Source: Streptomyces sp. PTY087I2
GTDB taxonomy: Bacteria > Actinomycetota > Actinomycetes > Streptomycetales > Streptomycetaceae
DNA length: 64,000 bases
Reading direction: 5' to 3'
NCBI RefSeq assembly: GCF_001687325.1
Contig: NZ_LZRD01000009.1
Location: 1 to 64,000, forward strand
Below, in pieces: positions 17,760-25,623 of the stretch. Position 1 is the stretch's first letter, and each line of letters begins with the position of its first letter. Under the pieces are notes generated by a model. It saw only the letters and a program-made list of their open reading frames with translations, was not told the origin of the DNA and searched no databases. The position numbers and the translations under genes were made by a program.

Positions 17760-17893
17760 CCGCTGTCATGGTGGAGATCGGCCCCCGGCCGCAGGCCCAG
17801 GAAGAGCCCGAGGGAGTGATCCTCCTGGAGGACCTGGAGGTGCTGACCGAAGGCGCCACCCCCGGCTGCAACGACGACAACCCCTACCGATAG
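17756..17893 (+). CDS. Candidate RiPP precursor peptide (45 aa)
   Basis: This short gene is translationally coupled (ATGA) to the SPASM fragment. The peptide has an acidic, Leu/Val-rich leader-like part (PEGVILLEDLEVLTEGA) and a distinct tail, TPGCNDDNPYR, with one cysteine, an Asn-Asp-Asp-Asn run and an aromatic-Arg end. Small size, leader/core architecture and position directly after a radical SAM/SPASM gene support a precursor role. I cannot assign it to a named RiPP class. With the maturase truncated here, the peptide is probably unmodified unless another maturase acts on it. Confidence 0.65.
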   Translation: MTAVMVEIGPRPQAQEEPEGVILLEDLEVLTEGATPGCNDDNPYR

Positions 17894-18002
17894 ACACCCG
17901 GCCTCACAGAACGGCGGGGGTTCCCGAACATTCTTCCGTCCGGAAGCCCCCGCACCACTGCCCACCCACACCCGCACCCGCCTCCGTGGAGGAGTGAAGC
18001 CC

Positions 18003-18824
18003 ATGGCAACCACCCGCATCGGCCTCGACCGACTGCCGCCCGCCTCCCGCGCCGCCGTCGAGAAGCACACCGGCCCCCTCCTCACAGTCAAGGAGACAAC
18101 CGAGGGCTTCAACAGCGAGATCGCCGCCCACGTCACCTCCGCCACGGGCACCTGGCACATCAAGGGACTACGTACCAACCACCCCCGAGCCTGGACCCAA
18201 CGCCGCGAAGCCACCGTCGCCCCCTTCCTCACCGACCTGGCCCCCACCCTCGACTGGCACGTCGAAACAGCAGGCTGGGACCTCCTCGGCTTCGAAGCCC
18301 TCGACGGCCACCACGCCGACTACACCCCCAACTCCCCCGACCTGCCCGAAGTCGCCGCCCTCCTGCGCCGCCTCGGCGAAACCCCCTGCCCCGGCATCGA
18401 ACTCCGCCACGCCGAACAACGCCTGGCGCACTACGCCACCCACCCCGCCGACCTCCACCACTTCTCCGGGCCCCATCTCCTCCACACCGACCTGAACAAC
18501 ACCAACATCCTCATCAACGACCAAGCCCCCCAGGGAAATCGCGCCCGCCTGGTCGACTGGGCCTGGGCAACCCGCGGCGCGGCCTGGCTCGACGCCGGCT
18601 ACTGGACCATCTGGCTCATCGCCGCCGGACACACCCCCGCATCCGCCGAACACTGGGCCGCCGAAATCCCCTCCTGGCACACCGCCCACACCGAAGGCAT
18701 CACCGCCTTCGCCACCGCCAACTCCAACCTCTGGTCCGAGATCAGCACCGCCGACCCCGCCCCGTGGACCCTGCGCCTCGCAACAGCTGCTGAGTGCTGG
18801 CACACACACCGGATGAGCCTTTAG
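18003..18824 (+). CDS. APH-family phosphotransferase (273 aa)
   Basis: This is an aminoglycoside phosphotransferase/choline kinase-fold protein. The catalytic Brenner motif is intact: H161-x-D163-x4-N168 (LLHTDLNNTNIL), followed by the metal-binding Asp185 (RLVDWAW). The start is ATG 18003, with GGAGG about 11 nt upstream; a GTG at 17994 lies too close to that ribosome site. It is 110 nt after the peptide gene on the same strand, so it likely belongs to the same RiPP locus, as a tailoring kinase or self-protection enzyme. It could equally be an unrelated small-molecule kinase. Codon use is extremely C-rich at third positions. Confidence 0.75.
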   Translation: MATTRIGLDRLPPASRAAVEKHTGPLLTVKETTEGFNSEIAAHVTSATGTWHIKGLRTNHPRAWTQRREATVAPFLTDLAPTLDWHVETAGWDLLGFEALDGHHADYTPNSPDLPEVAALLRRLGETPCPGIELRHAEQRLAHYATHPADLHHFSGPHLLHTDLNNTNILINDQAPQGNRARLVDWAWATRGAAWLDAGYWTIWLIAAGHTPASAEHWAAEIPSWHTAHTEGITAFATANSNLWSEISTADPAPWTLRLATAAECWHTHRMSL

Positions 18825-18893
18825 TCGCGCCTCTTCCCGTCCAGGACGCGAACGGCCCCCGACCGAAACTCCTGGCCGAGGCCGTACGCCTGG

Positions 18894-18942
18894 CGGTGGG
18901 TGCGGGATGTGAACCCACGGTGACATCGCTGCCACGACGGTC
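18894..18942 (-). repeat. Partial copy of tRNA-Ser 3' half: candidate attachment-site remnant
   Basis: These 49 bp match 20797-20845, the 3' half of the tRNA-Ser gene, in the same orientation with two differences. The match stops at the anticodon arm. A truncated tRNA 3' end about 1.9 kb from the intact tRNA, with integrase remains between them, is what integration of a tRNA-targeting element leaves behind. Confidence 0.75.
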
Positions 18943-18987
18943 CTCAAAACCTTTTGGCAGTCCGGCGGCCTCTGCTCTCCGTCCCGG

Positions 18988-19476
18988 TCAGAGGCTTGTG
19001 GACGCCGAGCTCCGACCGTCCTCCTCGGCGTCGTGCCCGCTACGTGCCCCAGCGTTCGACCGGCTCTCTCGTCGCACTCGGCGCACCTCTCTGAGAGCCA
19101 AGGCCCCAGTTACGGCTCCCCCCAGGATGGGAAGCACTGGCATCAGCACGTGGACGCCCCATGAGACGAAGCTGCGATCCACCGGCGTGTAACCACCCCA
19201 GGGTGTCCGGACAGCCTTGACGATCTCTCCTTCGCGACCGTCGTACCTGATCTTGAGCGTGTGCGCCTCGTTACCCACCTGCGGTCCGCTGCACACGGAG
19301 TAACTGCCGCCGCGTCCTCCGCCCTTGCTGTGGCACTCCACGATGCGGACCTGAACCACGTCCCCCACCAAATCCAGCCGCGCGAGCCCGCTCATCAGAG
19401 CCCAGGCTGTGGCTGCCGCGGCCATCAGTGTGAGCGTGCAGTAGCCGGCAATGGCGCGTTTACTCCCCCTGGTCAT
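18988..19476 (-). CDS. Small membrane protein inside the integrated remnant (162 aa)
   Basis: I start the gene at M-T-R-G-S-K (ATG 19476), which places an N-terminal hydrophobic segment (GYCTLTLMAAAATAWALM) directly after a basic start. An extracytoplasmic region of about 75 residues contains two cysteines. A second hydrophobic segment (VLMPVLPILGGAVTGALAL) is followed by a basic C-tail (REVRRVRRESR). This gives a two-helix membrane protein with a looped-out domain. I recognise no family. It lies between the two tRNA-Ser-derived repeats, so it is best read as cargo of the decayed element. Confidence 0.55.
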   Translation of the reverse strand: MTRGSKRAIAGYCTLTLMAAAATAWALMSGLARLDLVGDVVQVRIVECHSKGGGRGGSYSVCSGPQVGNEAHTLKIRYDGREGEIVKAVRTPWGGYTPVDRSFVSWGVHVLMPVLPILGGAVTGALALREVRRVRRESRSNAGARSGHDAEEDGRSSASTSL

Positions 19477-19596
19477 GGCCCCAGCATCCCTTGCGTGCAA
19501 CCAAGTCGGTAGTCGCAGCTGGCCGTCCACAAGACGAATGCCCCCAAACCGATTTCGGCCTGAGGGCAATCCGGGCGCAGGGGGGTTGACGCCAGA

Positions 19597-19968
19597 TCAT
19601 GTACGAGCAGGCACCGCAGCGGAGCCGTCGTCATCGTCTTCGGGGCCACTGAGCCAGGAGTCCGCCGCTTCGGCGACCTGTTCGTCACGGCCGACAACCG
19701 GCCGGGCGTAGTGCCGGGTCGTAACGCTCGCGTTCGAGTGCCTGAGGCGGTGAGCAGCGGTCATCACGCCGTGCCGGTCCGCGACCCACGTCCCGTGCGA
19801 GGCGCGGAGATCGTGCGGCGTGACGTCGGTGAGCCCGGCCGTCGCCACAGCGGGGTTGAAGTAGGCCTCGCGCCACTGGTTGTAGCCCCGCGGCTTGCCA
19901 CCAGGCGTGACGAAGAGGAGAGCGTCCTCCCTGCCGGGCAGCGTCTCCAGGCGTGAGGGTGCGTCCTG
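19597..19968 (-). pseudogene. C-terminal remnant of a tyrosine recombinase (integrase)
   Basis: The frame reads PGREDALLFVTPGGKPRGYN, then DVTPHDLRASHGTW (the H-x-x-R-x-x-H box) and RHSNASVTTRHYARPV, which includes the tyrosine nucleophile. The N-terminal SAM-like domain and the first catalytic Arg are missing. The frame upstream loses similarity near 19970, where an oppositely oriented gene begins. The orientation and closeness to the tRNA-Ser are typical for a site-specific integrase next to its attachment site. Confidence 0.78.
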
Positions 19969-19981
19969 GCATTCTGTGCGG

Positions 19982-20473
19982 ATGAGCGAGACCATTGAGC
20001 GATGGGACATCCCGAAGGACCGTTGGGTCTTTGGTCTGGAGGAGATTCCTGCGTCCGAGAGAGGCGAGGACGGAGCAGTCCAACATGTTGCCCCCGCCTT
20101 TGGTACCACCGTCATCAGCGCGCCCGAAGGCACTCCCAAGGCGCTGTGCTGGGCGGCGGAGGAGATCGTCTCCCAGTGCGGACCGGACTGGGCAGTGTCG
20201 TCGGCCCTCCTGCAGTGGCTGAGGATCGAGGCCGGCGATGAACTTCGGCTGGGGGTGGAGAGCTGTGAGCTGGAGCGCGTCTCCCACGATCGGATCTGCC
20301 TGAAGGCCCATTACAACCAGTGGGACGAGCTGGTGGTGCCCATCGCAGACGTTCGCCGCATGCTGATCGACATGATGGACTTCCTCACCGGGGAAGCCCG
20401 TCACCCCCTGCCGAGCTGGCGAATCCGGCGCCTCGGGGAACGGAGCTGGACGCAGAAGCGCATCGTCGAGTAG
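19982..20473 (+). CDS. Hypothetical protein, possible cargo of the integrated remnant (163 aa)
   Basis: ATG 19982 begins MSETIERWDIPKDRWVFGLEE; no strong ribosome site is visible. The protein contains SALLQWLRIEAGDELRLGVE and AHYNQWDELVVPIADVRRML. There is no membrane segment. It does not match a family I can name; its size and place between integrase remains and the tRNA suggest element cargo, for example a small regulatory or immunity protein. Its start borders the point where the integrase frame breaks off, so its arrival may have been part of the event that truncated the integrase. Confidence 0.5.
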   Translation: MSETIERWDIPKDRWVFGLEEIPASERGEDGAVQHVAPAFGTTVISAPEGTPKALCWAAEEIVSQCGPDWAVSSALLQWLRIEAGDELRLGVESCELERVSHDRICLKAHYNQWDELVVPIADVRRMLIDMMDFLTGEARHPLPSWRIRRLGERSWTQKRIVE

Positions 20474-20753
20474 CTGAGATTCGGCCGCCAGCCCCGTACA
20501 GGCCGTTAGCGCCCTTGGTGGCTACGCAGTCGCTCTTCTGCCAAGGCGTGCTGGAAGGCGGGGCCGGATAAGGACCTACGTCGCCGAGTCCCGGGAGCGC
20601 GTGAGAGTCGTCCGGTCGTCGGCGCGTGAGCGGCCCAGTGGATCCCCGTTCCGCCATGACATGAAGGCCCTTCGCCGACAGGGCGACTGGGAGAGCCGGA
20701 CCGACGCGAAGGTGCCGGGGGAACAGCGGTGCCCGGCGGGCAACGGACAAGGC

Positions 20754-20790
20754 AGAGGCCCCCGACCATACGTACGGGTCAGGGGCCTCT
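20754..20790. terminator. Hairpin downstream of tRNA-Ser
   Basis: AGAGGCCCC-x-GACC pairs with GGTC-x-GGGGCCTCT. It lies just past the 3' end of the minus-strand tRNA and probably ends its transcript. The rest of the interval 20474-20753 shows no gene I can support. Confidence 0.7.
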
Positions 20791-20796
20791 CGCCTG

Positions 20797-20883
20797 CGGT
20801 GGGTGTGGGATTTGAACCCACGGTGACATCGCTGCCACGACGGTTTTCAAGACCGTTCCCTTAGGCCGCTCGGGCAACCCACC
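20797..20883 (-). tRNA. tRNA-Ser (anticodon UGA)
   Basis: On the minus strand the gene begins GGTGGGTTGCCCGAGCGG. The anticodon stem-loop ACGGT-CTTGAAA-ACCGT gives anticodon TGA, followed by a long variable arm (GTGGCAGCGATGTCAC) typical of serine tRNA. The T-arm is GTGGGTTCAAATCCCAC and the acceptor strand is ACCCACC with discriminator G. The CCA end is not encoded. All stems pair. Its 3' half is duplicated at 18894-18942, marking it as an integration target. Confidence 0.95.
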
Positions 20884-21354
20884 CTCCGCCCCGCTTCACC
20901 TGCTGCGGAGCGGGCTACAGCCTACCGGCTCGGCGCCTCGTGCTGGGCAGTCCGGCCACAGGTTGGTCGGGGTCGGTGGAGTCGACCGTGGACGTGGCCC
21001 CGACGAGTCCGTCAGGTCGTGTTCCGGGGGCTGCTCGCCGGGCGTGAGGGCAAAGGCGGGCGAAAGGCTTTCCGTTGGTCACGTACGGCGACCGGGGGCT
21101 TCATTTCCCCTTGGTGGGCAGAGCCGTCCCACCCTGAGGTTCTCTTGAGCTAACTCCCTTCCCGTGGCGGACCATTCGGACCTCGTGCGTGATCTGCGCC
21201 ACTCAGCGATTGCTCTTCTCGACCGCAGCGCGGTAGGAACGGCGCAAGAAGATCACCCAGAGCATCCAGAGCCTTCTCTGAAAACATCGCTCAGCGTGAC
21301 GGGTCTTGGCTCCCTGACCAGGAGCCCTTTCGGCCCACTAAGAAACGGGGACAC
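20884..21354. other. Intergenic region without a recognisable gene
   Basis: About 470 bp lie between tRNA-Ser and the secreted-protein gene. It must hold the tRNA promoter (reading left) and the promoter of the plus-strand pair at 21355. I see no convincing small gene, repeat or regulatory motif in it. Confidence 0.5.
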
Positions 21355-22008
21355 TTGAACCGCATCGTCATACGTACCGCATTGCCTCTCATCACCGCCG
21401 GCGCCGTCCTGCTCGCCGGAGCCGGCATCACGGCCGCCGCTCCGGCCGACGAGCCGGTTCCGGCTGACGGGGTGACGATCGTTCTGAACGACGGACGTGT
21501 TGTCGGCGTCGACGACACCGTCACCTTCAGCTTCGAAGGGGAGAAGCCCAAGGCGGGCAAGGGCGAGTTCAGCGCGATGGCCTGCCCGGAGGTGAACGAC
21601 CCGCCGAAGTACACCGTCAAGGGGTCGCCCCACTTCATGCCCGACAAGAAGAAGCCGCAGTCGACCTGGCTGCTGCCCCGTCAGACCGTGTCGTGGGCCG
21701 TGTCCGGCAGCCACACCTTCACCTGGGAGATAGGCGCCGGCGCCGAGGCGGAGGCAGGCGCGATCCTGGCCAAGGCCAAGGTCAGCGTCGACACCTCGAT
21801 CAGCAACTCGTGGACGTGGAACGGGACGCAGACCGTCACCGACACGAACACCACCTCGAAGGGGTACCGCGCGGTGCTCGGTCAGGTCGGCTGGAAGCTC
21901 ACGGGCGTGAAGACCTGGATCGCCGCGCCCTGCAACGTAAAGAAGAAGACCATCACCGTCGTGGCCCCGCGGAAGGGTGACATGTCGATCGGTCGGCAGA
22001 ACTCATGA
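21355..22008 (+). CDS. Secreted protein, possibly beta-sheet-rich (217 aa)
   Basis: The start is TTG 21355, with GGGGA upstream. A Sec signal peptide is evident (RTALPLITAGAVLLAGAGITAAA), with likely cleavage near AAAPA. The mature part alternates polar and aromatic residues (WAVSGSHTFTWEIGAGAEA; SISNSWTWNGTQTVTDTNTT), the pattern of amphipathic beta-hairpins in aerolysin-like or other secreted beta proteins. There are two cysteines (one in SAMACPEVND, one in IAAPCNVKKK). No specific family is recognised. Its stop overlaps the ATG of the following lipoprotein gene, so the two are made together and may function as a pair at the cell surface. Confidence 0.7.
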   Translation: MNRIVIRTALPLITAGAVLLAGAGITAAAPADEPVPADGVTIVLNDGRVVGVDDTVTFSFEGEKPKAGKGEFSAMACPEVNDPPKYTVKGSPHFMPDKKKPQSTWLLPRQTVSWAVSGSHTFTWEIGAGAEAEAGAILAKAKVSVDTSISNSWTWNGTQTVTDTNTTSKGYRAVLGQVGWKLTGVKTWIAAPCNVKKKTITVVAPRKGDMSIGRQNS

Positions 22009-22541
22009 CGGGCGCCAGGGGTACGGGCGGCCGGGCGGCTGTCCGGCGCGTCGCCGTCGTCCTGTCCGTGGCGGCGCTGCTCGGTGCGGGGGCGTGCGGC
22101 TCGGGCGACCAGTCCGGATCGCCCTCGGAGAGTCCGAGCGTTACGGGGGCGGCCTCGGCCACTCCGGACCCGTCCGGCGCCGAAGCGGCGAAGGCCGTGC
22201 TGGACAAGGGCATCGTGAACATGGAGTCCCTCGGCGAGGGGGACGGTGAGCTGCGGAAGCAGTTCGGCAACACCCTGGCCTCCGTGCCCGAGGACGTGCT
22301 GAGCGTGTCGTTCGCGTTCACCTGCACGGGTGGCGCCGAGGTGGCACTGGCCTTCCGCCTCGGGGGCAAGGAGGTGGCGTCGGCCGCAGGCACCCACGTG
22401 TGCGACGGCTCCACCATCTTCCAGCGGAGTATCGAGACGGCCGGGGCAGATCATCCTCTTGGCTTCTCTGCCGTCGCCACCGGTGTGGGCAGTGGCGGTT
22501 ACGCCTATGCCTTCTACTCCGAGAAGAAGCAGCTTCCGTAG
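22005..22541 (+). CDS. Lipoprotein (178 aa)
   Basis: The start ATG 22005 overlaps the stop of the secreted protein (ATGA). Arginines precede a hydrophobic stretch and a lipobox, LGAGAC, so the mature protein should be lipid-anchored outside the membrane. A Ser/Pro/Thr-rich spacer is followed by a compact domain with two cysteines that could pair (SFAFTCTGGAEVALAF and GTHVCDGSTIF). I do not recognise the family. A strong hairpin terminator follows 20 bp downstream. It is probably a partner of the coupled secreted protein. Confidence 0.72.
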   Translation: MTGARGTGGRAAVRRVAVVLSVAALLGAGACGSGDQSGSPSESPSVTGAASATPDPSGAEAAKAVLDKGIVNMESLGEGDGELRKQFGNTLASVPEDVLSVSFAFTCTGGAEVALAFRLGGKEVASAAGTHVCDGSTIFQRSIETAGADHPLGFSAVATGVGSGGYAYAFYSEKKQLP

Positions 22542-22560
22542 GCAGCCTTGTCAACCAGTC

Positions 22561-22596
22561 GACGGAGCCCCCGCAGCTCTGTGCGGGGGCTCCGTC
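22561..22596. terminator. Strong bidirectional terminator
   Basis: GACGGAGCCCCCGCA pairs perfectly with TGCGGGGGCTCCGTC across a 6-nt loop. It lies between the convergent lipoprotein and serine protease genes. Confidence 0.9.
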
Positions 22597-22624
22597 GAGG
22601 CCGGAACCGGAGCAGCCCAGTCCG

Positions 22625-24412
22625 TCAGCTGTCGCCCTCGCGCTGGCCCAGCGTGACGTCCGCCGTGGCCTCCTTGCCGTCGCGTTCGTACGTCAAGGTC
22701 ACCTTCTCGCCCGGCTTGCGGGTCCAGATCTCGCCGATCAGGGTCGGGCCGCTGTCGATCACGGTGTTGTTGAACTTCGTGATCACGTCGCCCGCCTTCA
22801 GGCCCGCCTTGGCCGCCGGGCCGTTCGGGGTGACGGCGGGGGTGCCGCCCGCGCCCTCGGCGGAGATCGCCGCGCCGCCCGTCTTCTCCTCCATCGTCAC
22901 CGTCGCACCGATCACCGGGTAGACCGGCTTCCCGGTCTTGATCAGCTGCTCGGCGACGTTCTTGGCCTGGTTGATCGGGATCGCGAAGCCGAGGCCGATC
23001 GAGCCGGCCTGGGACTGGCCGAGGCCGCCGCCGGTCGACTGGATCGCCGAGTTGATGCCGATGACCGCACCCGTCGCGTCCAGCAGCGGGCCGCCGGAGT
23101 TGCCCGGGTTGATCGAGGCGTCGGTCTGGAGCGCGCTCATGTACGAGTTCTTGTTGCTCGACCCGTCCCCGGACGCCACCGGGCGGTTCTTCGCGCTGAT
23201 GATGCCCGTGGTCACCGTGTTCGACAGGCCGAAGGGCGCGCCGATCGCGATCGTCGAGTCGCCCACCGCGACGCTCTCCGAGTTGCCCAGGGGGAGAGGG
23301 GCCAAGCCCTGCGGCGGGTTCTTCAGCTTCAGGACCGCCACGTCGTAGCCCTGCGCCCGGCCGACCACCTCGGCGGCGTACTTCTTGCCGTCGGAGAAGG
23401 TCGCCGACAGTTCGCCGGACTCCGCGGCGGAGGCCACCACGTGGTTGTTGGTGAGGATGTGGCCTTCCTTGTCGTACACGAAGCCCGTGCCCGTGCCGCC
23501 CTCGCCGTCGCCGCCCTGTGCGTCGATCGTGACCACGCTGGGGAGCGCCTTCGCCGCGACCCCGGCCACCGTGCCCGCCGGGCGCTTCAGGTCCCTCGGG
23601 GTGTCCGACGCCGAGACCGTGGTCGAGCTGCCGGAGGTGCCGTTGTCGTTGCGGTCGGCCGCCCAGTAGCCGAGGGCTCCGCCGATGCCGCCCGCGACGA
23701 GCGCCGCCACGGCAACGGCCGCCACCAGGCCGCCGGCCCGGCCCCTGCCGTTCTTGCCGCCCGCGGGGTCGGTGCCGGGCGGGACCGGAGCGCCCCAGAC
23801 CGGGCCGTGGCCGCCGCCGTTGCCGATACCGCCGGACGCGTGACCGGACCCGTGACCGGATGCGTGGCCGGACGCGTGACCGGCGTCCCCGCCGGCGTAC
23901 GACGGGACGGCCGGCGGAGGAGGCGGCCAGGAAGCGGCGCTCGCGGGGAGGTCGGGCTCCGATCCGTATCCGGGGGCCGTGCCGTGGCCGCCGGGGGCCG
24001 TTCCGTAGTCGGGACCCGTTCCGTACGGGGAGGGCTGCGGCGGCTGCGACGGCTGAGGCGGCTGGTTCGAGGCCGGGTGGGCGGCGCCCTGGCCGTACGC
24101 GGGCGCGCCCGAGGATCCCTGGTGCGCCGGAGCGCCCTGATGCGTCGGGTTGTGGCGCGGTGCCTCCACGTGCGCCGGAGTTTCCGCGTGCGCCGGAGCG
24201 GCAGCCGTGGCCCCCGCGCCGGACTCGTCGGACGCGCCGGACACGCCCTCAGCCCCCGAAGCGGCAGCAGCGCCCGAAGCGCCCTCCGTCACGTCGCCGG
24301 TAACCGGTCCAGTGGCCGGTTCAGGAGTGTCGGCCGGCACGGGAGGTGCGGACGGAACGGCCGGCACGGCCGGTACCGCGCGGTCCTCGTTGCCCTCGTT
24401 CTCGGTGCTCAC
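22625..24412 (-). CDS. HtrA/DegP-type membrane-anchored serine protease with PDZ domain (595 aa)
   Basis: The catalytic triad is visible: His324 (TNNHVV), Asp357 (YDVAVLKL) and Ser439 (NPGNSGGP). A PDZ domain occupies the last 100 or so residues (GPAAKAGLKAGDVITKFNN). A long Pro/Gly/Ala-rich cytoplasmic N-terminus is followed by one membrane helix (LVAAVAVAALVAGGIGGALG), so the protease domain faces outside. Such proteins degrade or sense misfolded exported proteins. I choose GTG 24412 (S-T-E-N-E-G) with GAGGAG upstream; the open frame continues to 24517 without a better start. Short repeats in the N-terminal part (ASGHASGHGSGHASGG) come from a tandem DNA repeat near 23840-23885. Confidence 0.9.
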   Translation of the reverse strand: MSTENEGNEDRAVPAVPAVPSAPPVPADTPEPATGPVTGDVTEGASGAAAASGAEGVSGASDESGAGATAAAPAHAETPAHVEAPRHNPTHQGAPAHQGSSGAPAYGQGAAHPASNQPPQPSQPPQPSPYGTGPDYGTAPGGHGTAPGYGSEPDLPASAASWPPPPPAVPSYAGGDAGHASGHASGHGSGHASGGIGNGGGHGPVWGAPVPPGTDPAGGKNGRGRAGGLVAAVAVAALVAGGIGGALGYWAADRNDNGTSGSSTTVSASDTPRDLKRPAGTVAGVAAKALPSVVTIDAQGGDGEGGTGTGFVYDKEGHILTNNHVVASAAESGELSATFSDGKKYAAEVVGRAQGYDVAVLKLKNPPQGLAPLPLGNSESVAVGDSTIAIGAPFGLSNTVTTGIISAKNRPVASGDGSSNKNSYMSALQTDASINPGNSGGPLLDATGAVIGINSAIQSTGGGLGQSQAGSIGLGFAIPINQAKNVAEQLIKTGKPVYPVIGATVTMEEKTGGAAISAEGAGGTPAVTPNGPAAKAGLKAGDVITKFNNTVIDSGPTLIGEIWTRKPGEKVTLTYERDGKEATADVTLGQREGDS

Positions 24413-24615
24413 AGCTCTTTTGCTCCTCGGTTCCACTCGGCATCCAGTCGGCATTCGGCAAGAAAATCCGCTGTGCACGTGTCTGCGGTCAGCTTTTCCC
24501 ACAACACGTCGGGCCACTGTAAGCAGGACCTGTGCATCCGCACACCAATCTTTACATCCGACAAAACAGACCTCCAGGGTGACATGTGCTCAGCCATCCC
24601 CGCGGCGGTGACACC

Positions 24616-25452
24616 ATGGCGCGGGTGACCCACGCACGGCAGCGCAGCGCGCACACCTCCATCCAGGTCATCGCCCATCGCGGGGCCTCCGACGACGCCC
24701 CCGAGCACACCCTCGCCGCCTACCGCAAGGCGATCGAGGACGGTGCCGACGCCTTGGAATGCGATGTCCGGCTCACCGCCGACGGCCATCTCGTCTGCGT
24801 CCACGACCGGCGGGTGAACCGCACGTCCAACGGGCGCGGTGCCGTGTCCGCCCTGGAGCTCGCCGACCTCGCCGCCCTCGACTTCGGCTCCTGGAAGGAC
24901 CGCGAGGAGTCGCCCGACTGGGATCCGGTGCCGGGCGAGCTCACCTCCGTACTCACCCTGGAACGGCTCCTGGAGCTCTTCACCGAGGTACGGGCCACCG
25001 GACGGAATCTCCAGCTGGCCATCGAGACGAAGCACCCCACCCGCTGGGCCGGGCAGGTCGAGGAGCGGCTCCTCCAGCTGCTGAAGCGCTTCGGGCTGGC
25101 CGATCCGCCCGTCGATGAGCCCTCGCCCCTCCGCATCATGAGCTTCTCCGCCCGCTCCCTCCACCGCGTCCAGGCAGCCGCGCCCACCCTGCCCACGGTC
25201 TATCTGATGCAGTTCGTCTCGCCCCGGATGCGCGACGGGCGGCTGCCCGCCGGGGCCCGGATCGCGGGGCCCGGCATGCGGATCGTGCGCAGCCACCCCG
25301 GATACATCGAGCGGCTGCACCGCGCCGGGCACCGGGTGCACGTGTGGACCGTGAACGAACCGGCCGACGTCGAGCTGTGCGCCGAACTCGGCGTCGAGGC
25401 GATCATCACCAACCGCCCGAAGCAGGTTCTGTCCCAACTCGGCCGCATTTAG
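24616..25452 (+). CDS. Glycerophosphodiester phosphodiesterase (278 aa)
   Basis: This GDPD-family TIM barrel hydrolyses glycerophosphodiesters to glycerol-3-phosphate and an alcohol. The opening VIAHRGASDDAPEHTLAAY carries the conserved His-Arg and Glu, and ALECDVRLTADGHLVCVHD carries the metal-binding E-x-D and the second catalytic His. The C-terminal VHVWTVNEPADVELCAELGV and AIITNRPKQVL are also family hallmarks. There is no signal peptide, so it is cytoplasmic. ATG 24616 is preceded by GGTGACACC; an ATG 30 bases upstream is less likely. It is divergent from the HtrA-like protease across about 200 bp. Confidence 0.88.
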   Translation: MARVTHARQRSAHTSIQVIAHRGASDDAPEHTLAAYRKAIEDGADALECDVRLTADGHLVCVHDRRVNRTSNGRGAVSALELADLAALDFGSWKDREESPDWDPVPGELTSVLTLERLLELFTEVRATGRNLQLAIETKHPTRWAGQVEERLLQLLKRFGLADPPVDEPSPLRIMSFSARSLHRVQAAAPTLPTVYLMQFVSPRMRDGRLPAGARIAGPGMRIVRSHPGYIERLHRAGHRVHVWTVNEPADVELCAELGVEAIITNRPKQVLSQLGRI

Positions 25453-25623
25453 TACGGATAAGACCCCGCCAGGCCTCCGACCTCGGCCGTTACGGGGTGT
25501 GCTCCGGCGCATTCGCTGCGCGTCCGATCGTTACGAGTGCGTCACCGGCAGCGCATCGGCCGGTTTCCGGTCCAGCCCAGTGGGGCATCCAACCCGTGGC
25601 GTGGGGCAAAGGAGGTCTCGGGG

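Noticed and set aside
18894..18960. A second tRNA-Ser gene
   Set aside because: Only the 3' half matches; the anticodon loop and 5' half diverge and cannot fold, so it is a partial copy, not a tRNA.
19982..20473. Known toxin or antitoxin gene in the integrated remnant
   Set aside because: No recognisable toxin or antitoxin motif and no partner gene; left as hypothetical.
23840..23885. CRISPR-like or regulatory repeat
   Set aside because: Short contiguous units inside the protease coding region, explained as a low-complexity protein repeat.
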